64,000 nucleotides of DNA from Sphingobium faniae (lineage in GTDB: Bacteria > Pseudomonadota > Alphaproteobacteria > Sphingomonadales > Sphingomonadaceae). The position numbers and the translations under genes are program-made. Positions 61,216 to 64,000 of the stretch are shown piece by piece. Under the pieces are notes generated by a model, which searched no databases, had not been told where the DNA came from, and worked only from the letters and a program-made list of their open reading frames with translations. The first letter of the stretch is position 1. The number at the start of each line of letters is the position of its first letter. The stretch is from the NCBI GenBank assembly GCA_900100475.1, contig FMTU01000001.1:248001-312000 (forward strand), in the 5' to 3' direction.

Positions 61216-62910
61216 ATGCATATGGCGAATACCGATCCCGGTCAGTACACCACGCCGACAGAGCAGCCGCTTCAGATTCGGAGCGCGGCCGACGTTCAGT
61301 GGCATGACGAGGCCGATATCGTCGTGGTTGGTTTCGGTGGCGCCGGCGCGACAGCCGCCATTCGCGGCCGTGAAATGGGTCTCGATGTGATCGCCGTCGA
61401 TCGTTTCGACGGCGGCGGCGCCACCGCCTATAGCGGCGGCGTCACTTATGCCGGCAACACAGCGCAGCAGCGGGAAGCCGGCGTCGACGACAGCGTCGAG
61501 AATATGTACGCCTATCTCTCTCAGGAAGAAAATCCTGTACGCCCCGAAACGCTGCGCCGTTTCTGCGAGAATAGCGGCGCCCAGCTCGAATGGCTGCAAG
61601 CTCAGGGCGTACCTTATGACAGCGCCTTTTTCAAAGGCAAGACAACATATCCGCCAGAGGGTTCCTACCTCTATTATTCGGGCAATGAGAAAGTTCCTGC
61701 CTATGCTGCCGGGGCAAAGCCCGCCGCGCGGGGGCACCGCGCCGTTGGCGCGGGCTTTACCGGCTATGTGCATTTTGGCGCCCTGCGAACGTCAGCCAGC
61801 CAGAAGGGCGTCCGGCTTGTCAAACATTCCCCGGTGCGCCGCCTGGTGATGGATTCTTCCGGCGCCGTCATCGGCGTGGAGGTGCTGGCGATCCCGGAAA
61901 GCGCCTGGCCCGAGCATGACAAGCTTTATGCCCAGGTCAATCCGATGAAGCCCATGAACGGCGCCCGCTCGGAAAAGGCGATCGCGCAGTGCCGTGCATT
62001 TGAGGATCGTTTTACGGAGCGGCGCCTGATCCGTGCCCGTGGCGGCGTCATTCTGTCGACCGGCGGCTTCGTCAACGACATGAAGAAGCTGGAAGCCGCC
62101 CGCCCCTTCTACGCCAAATCCTACAAATCCATCATGCGCCTGGGCTCGATGGGCTGCGATGGCAGCGGCATGGACCTGGGCCGATCAGTCGGTGGCGCCA
62201 TCGACCTGATGGAAAATTTCTTCAACGCGCGCTCGATCGCACCGCCGCAAGCCGCCCTGCGCGGCGTGCTGGTCAATAAACAGGGCGGACGCTTCTTGAA
62301 CGAGGACGCCTATACCGGCTTTCTGGGCACGGCCATAGGCGACCAGACAGACGGCAAGGCTTGGCTCATCCTCGACAAGGACAGCTTTTGGGCCACGTTC
62401 AAACAATGCGCCTTTCCCGGCAAGGGCCTCTATCTCTACACCTTGCCTACGCTGCTGAACATCTTCATCGGCGGGACAAAGCGCGCCCGCACGCTCGACA
62501 AGCTGGCGCGCAAGATGAAAATAGACGCCGCAGCGCTCAAGAAGACCGTCGCATCGGCCAATGCTGGCGCAGCGGCCGGGGTTGACCCACTCGGCAAGGC
62601 GCAGGAAAACATCGATACGATCGACAAGCCGCCTTATTATGCGATCAATATGGATTTCGACAATCGCTTTACCGTCACCATGCTCTTCAGCCTTGGCGGT
62701 CTTAAAGTGAATGAAGATAGCGGGGCCGTGCTTCGACCCGACGGAACCGATATTCCGGGCCTTTATGCGGCCGGTCGTGTGGCAGTGGGCCTGAATTCCA
62801 TCAACAATATCAGTGGCATGTCGCTTGCAGATACGGTTTTTTCCGGCCTGCGCGCGGCCGAAGGCGCGGCCAAGGGGCTCAATACCCATGTGCCGGAACC
62901 GATTGGCTGA
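61216..62910 (+). CDS. 3-ketosteroid-delta1-dehydrogenase-like FAD-dependent oxidoreductase
   Basis: A flavoprotein of about 564 residues in the fumarate-reductase/KstD family. FAD binding is IVVVGFGGAGATAAIRGREM near residue 38, with YSGGVTYAGN next. The C-terminal FAD segment is IPGLYAAGRVAVGLNSINN. Such enzymes desaturate 3-oxosteroids or similar cyclic ketones. The start is uncertain: ATG 61216 or 61222 follow AAGGA, and ATG 61183 also has GGAAG. The gene begins close to operator copy 2. The substrate is inferred only at the level of a cyclic ketone or steroid. Confidence 0.82.
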   Translation: MHMANTDPGQYTTPTEQPLQIRSAADVQWHDEADIVVVGFGGAGATAAIRGREMGLDVIAVDRFDGGGATAYSGGVTYAGNTAQQREAGVDDSVENMYAYLSQEENPVRPETLRRFCENSGAQLEWLQAQGVPYDSAFFKGKTTYPPEGSYLYYSGNEKVPAYAAGAKPAARGHRAVGAGFTGYVHFGALRTSASQKGVRLVKHSPVRRLVMDSSGAVIGVEVLAIPESAWPEHDKLYAQVNPMKPMNGARSEKAIAQCRAFEDRFTERRLIRARGGVILSTGGFVNDMKKLEAARPFYAKSYKSIMRLGSMGCDGSGMDLGRSVGGAIDLMENFFNARSIAPPQAALRGVLVNKQGGRFLNEDAYTGFLGTAIGDQTDGKAWLILDKDSFWATFKQCAFPGKGLYLYTLPTLLNIFIGGTKRARTLDKLARKMKIDAAALKKTVASANAGAAAGVDPLGKAQENIDTIDKPPYYAINMDFDNRFTVTMLFSLGGLKVNEDSGAVLRPDGTDIPGLYAAGRVAVGLNSINNISGMSLADTVFSGLRAAEGAAKGLNTHVPEPIG

Positions 62911-62962
62911 CGTTCCGGCCTTCGATGCCACAGACCCCCAATATCGAGAATTTTGAGGTTTC

Positions 62963-63265
62963 ATGCCCACTATTTCCATAGCGACGCCCGATCTGGCTGA
63001 TGGCGGCAGCACAATCGTGGAAGCGGACGGACAGCGCCTGTTCCTCTGTCGATCGGGCGGCGTGCTGCGCGCGGCAAGCGAAATGTGCCCGCACCAAAAA
63101 CTCTCGCTCGCGGGCGCGCGCATCCGCAAGGGTTCGCTTTTCTGCCCCCATCATGGCGCCCGTTTCGACATGGACACGGGCAAATCGCTATCGACCCTCA
63201 CGTCCAAGCCCGTCGTCTGGCTACCCCTGCGGGAAGCTGGCGAAACCATCGAGATCGACCTGTAG
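62963..63265 (+). CDS. Rieske [2Fe-2S] ferredoxin
   Basis: A 100-residue soluble Rieske ferredoxin with ligands MCPHQKLSL (Cys-x-His) and FCPHHGARFD (Cys-x2-His). It lies 52 bp after the flavoprotein gene with a GAGG ribosome site. It could pass electrons to the P450 or to a ring-hydroxylating oxygenase. Small Rieske proteins are unusual partners for class I P450s, which more often use adrenodoxin-type ferredoxins. Confidence 0.92.
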   Translation: MPTISIATPDLADGGSTIVEADGQRLFLCRSGGVLRAASEMCPHQKLSLAGARIRKGSLFCPHHGARFDMDTGKSLSTLTSKPVVWLPLREAGETIEIDL

Positions 63266-63290
63266 GGCCAAACAAGCGTCGTAAGGAGCC

Positions 63291-63482
63291 ATGGCAAGTC
63301 GGACAGCATTGATAACCGCGTCGGGCGGCATAGGAGGCGTGATCGCCCTGGGCCTCGCGCGATCGACGACCCTGGGCCGGATCGGCACCCCTGCGGAAGT
63401 GGCGCAAGCGGTCCTTTTCCTCATGTCTCCGGCCGGATGGTGGCACCGCGATCACCGTTGACTTGTGAGTAAGGTACCGTAT
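63291..63482 (+). pseudogene. Short-chain dehydrogenase/reductase remnant, internally deleted and frameshifted
   Basis: After a good AAGGAG site, the frame reads MASRTALITASGGIGGVIAL and then jumps to LGRIGTPAEVAQAVLFLMSP, the C-terminal SDR signature. The middle of the protein (about 180 residues, including the catalytic YxxxK) is missing. The TGxxxGxG motif has lost its first glycine. The frame closes at 63461; one frame over, the sequence continues as GGTAITVDL before a TGA, the usual SDR end, indicating a frameshift as well. It sits between intact genes of the catabolic cluster. Confidence 0.8.
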
Positions 63483-63534
63483 CATCATCGACGCAGAAGA
63501 CCGAGCCGCAAAGACGGCGAGAGAGGATCCCCGG

Positions 63535-64000
63535 ATGAGCGACTATGACATCATCATCGTGGGCGGCGGGGGCGCGGGCATGACCGCGGCATTGCACGCC
63601 CACAGGGTGGGCGCTACCGTCTTGCTGCTGGAGGCCGACCGCAAGCTTGGGGGAGCCACTGCGCTCAGCGACGGGGTGGTTTACGCGGCGGGCACGTCGG
63701 TGCAACGGGCGCACGGGATCGAGGACGATCCCCAGGCCATGTTCGACTACATCATGACGCTGAATGCGTGGCAGACCCGTCCTGATATCATCCGCCTGCT
63801 GGCCGAACGGAGCGCGGCCGCCGTTGACGAACTGATCGCGCTGGGCTGCACGTTCGAATGGGTCGTAAAATCGGGGGTCGACCTGGTTCCGCGCGGCCAT
63901 TGCACCGTGGGCGCGGGAGATGCCATCGGCCGGGCGTTGCGTGAGGAGGTCGGCGCAAAGGGAATCGAGACCGTCCTTGACACGCGCGTCGAACGGCTGC
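63535..64000 (+). CDS. FAD-dependent oxidoreductase, fumarate-reductase/KstD family, 3' end beyond window
   Basis: The first 155 codons of a second flavoprotein. It begins MSDYDIIIVGGGGAGMTAAL (FAD GxGxxG) and continues with LLLEADRKLGGATALSDGVV and YAAGTSVQRAHGIEDD. An AGGA box lies 9-10 nt before the ATG. It is distinct in sequence from the flavoprotein at 61216, so the cluster encodes two related dehydrogenases. Confidence 0.9.
   Translation, partial: MSDYDIIIVGGGGAGMTAALHAHRVGATVLLLEADRKLGGATALSDGVVYAAGTSVQRAHGIEDDPQAMFDYIMTLNAWQTRPDIIRLLAERSAAAVDELIALGCTFEWVVKSGVDLVPRGHCTVGAGDAIGRALREEVGAKGIETVLDTRVERL

Overview
The window is a high-GC chromosomal segment of an alphaproteobacterium, most likely a member of the Sphingomonadaceae (Sphingobium/Novosphingobium-like). 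This is inferred from the mix of CarD-type regulator, seven-iron ferredoxin FdxA, SUV3-like helicase, phosphate-selective porin, TonB-dependent cobalamin uptake, CopAB, a NasST-controlled nitrate assimilation operon and a P450/ketosteroid-dehydrogenase-type catabolic cluster. Genes are tightly packed, with many 4-nt ATGA overlaps. I saw no tRNA, rRNA, CRISPR array or insertion sequence.

1-4.2 kb (minus strand): TCA-cycle genes sdhB, a hotdog thioesterase, zapE, mdh and the start of sucD. 4.3-11.7 kb: an envelope-glycan locus with two glycosyltransferases, a CDP-alcohol phosphotransferase resembling di-myo-inositol-phosphate-phosphate synthase, a HIT protein, a CTP:inositol-phosphate cytidylyltransferase-like enzyme, a flippase and a second nucleotidyltransferase. 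Together they look like a pathway for a phosphodiester-linked polyol or glycan of unknown structure. 11.7-17.6 kb: M23 peptidase, SUV3-like helicase plus S4 protein, fdxA, carD. 17.8-23 kb: aldehyde dehydrogenase, porin with a candidate Pho box, an oligopeptide-type binding protein and a DUF4112 protein.

22.9-30.8 kb (minus): MBL hydrolase, DUF4230 protein, nadA, cardiolipin synthase, prolyl oligopeptidase, nadC and RNase T2 in one dense run. 30.9-36.3 kb: tyrosine recombinase, truncated haemoglobin, DedA, gshB, yraN, rsmI and a divergent LpoA-like lipoprotein. 36.3-41.2 kb: vitamin B12 uptake (btuD, btuC, btuF, btuB), with a cobalamin riboswitch upstream of btuB. 41.5-43.8 kb: egtD-egtB for ergothioneine.

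43.8-53.7 kb (minus, transcribed right to left): nasT, nasS, narK, nirB, nirD, nasA, cobA. Both narK and nirB are preceded by a terminator hairpin and a six-base-loop hairpin, the arrangement expected for NasT (ANTAR) antitermination. The fragment between narK and nirB looks like the 3' end of a lost outer-membrane porin gene. 53.8-59.4 kb: an MFS permease, copB, copA, a small secreted protein and hemN with an FNR-like site. 59.7-64 kb: a P450 diverging from a ketosteroid-dehydrogenase-like flavoprotein, a Rieske ferredoxin, a wrecked SDR gene and a second flavoprotein cut by the window end. The shared intergenic region of that cluster carries a duplicated operator-like motif.
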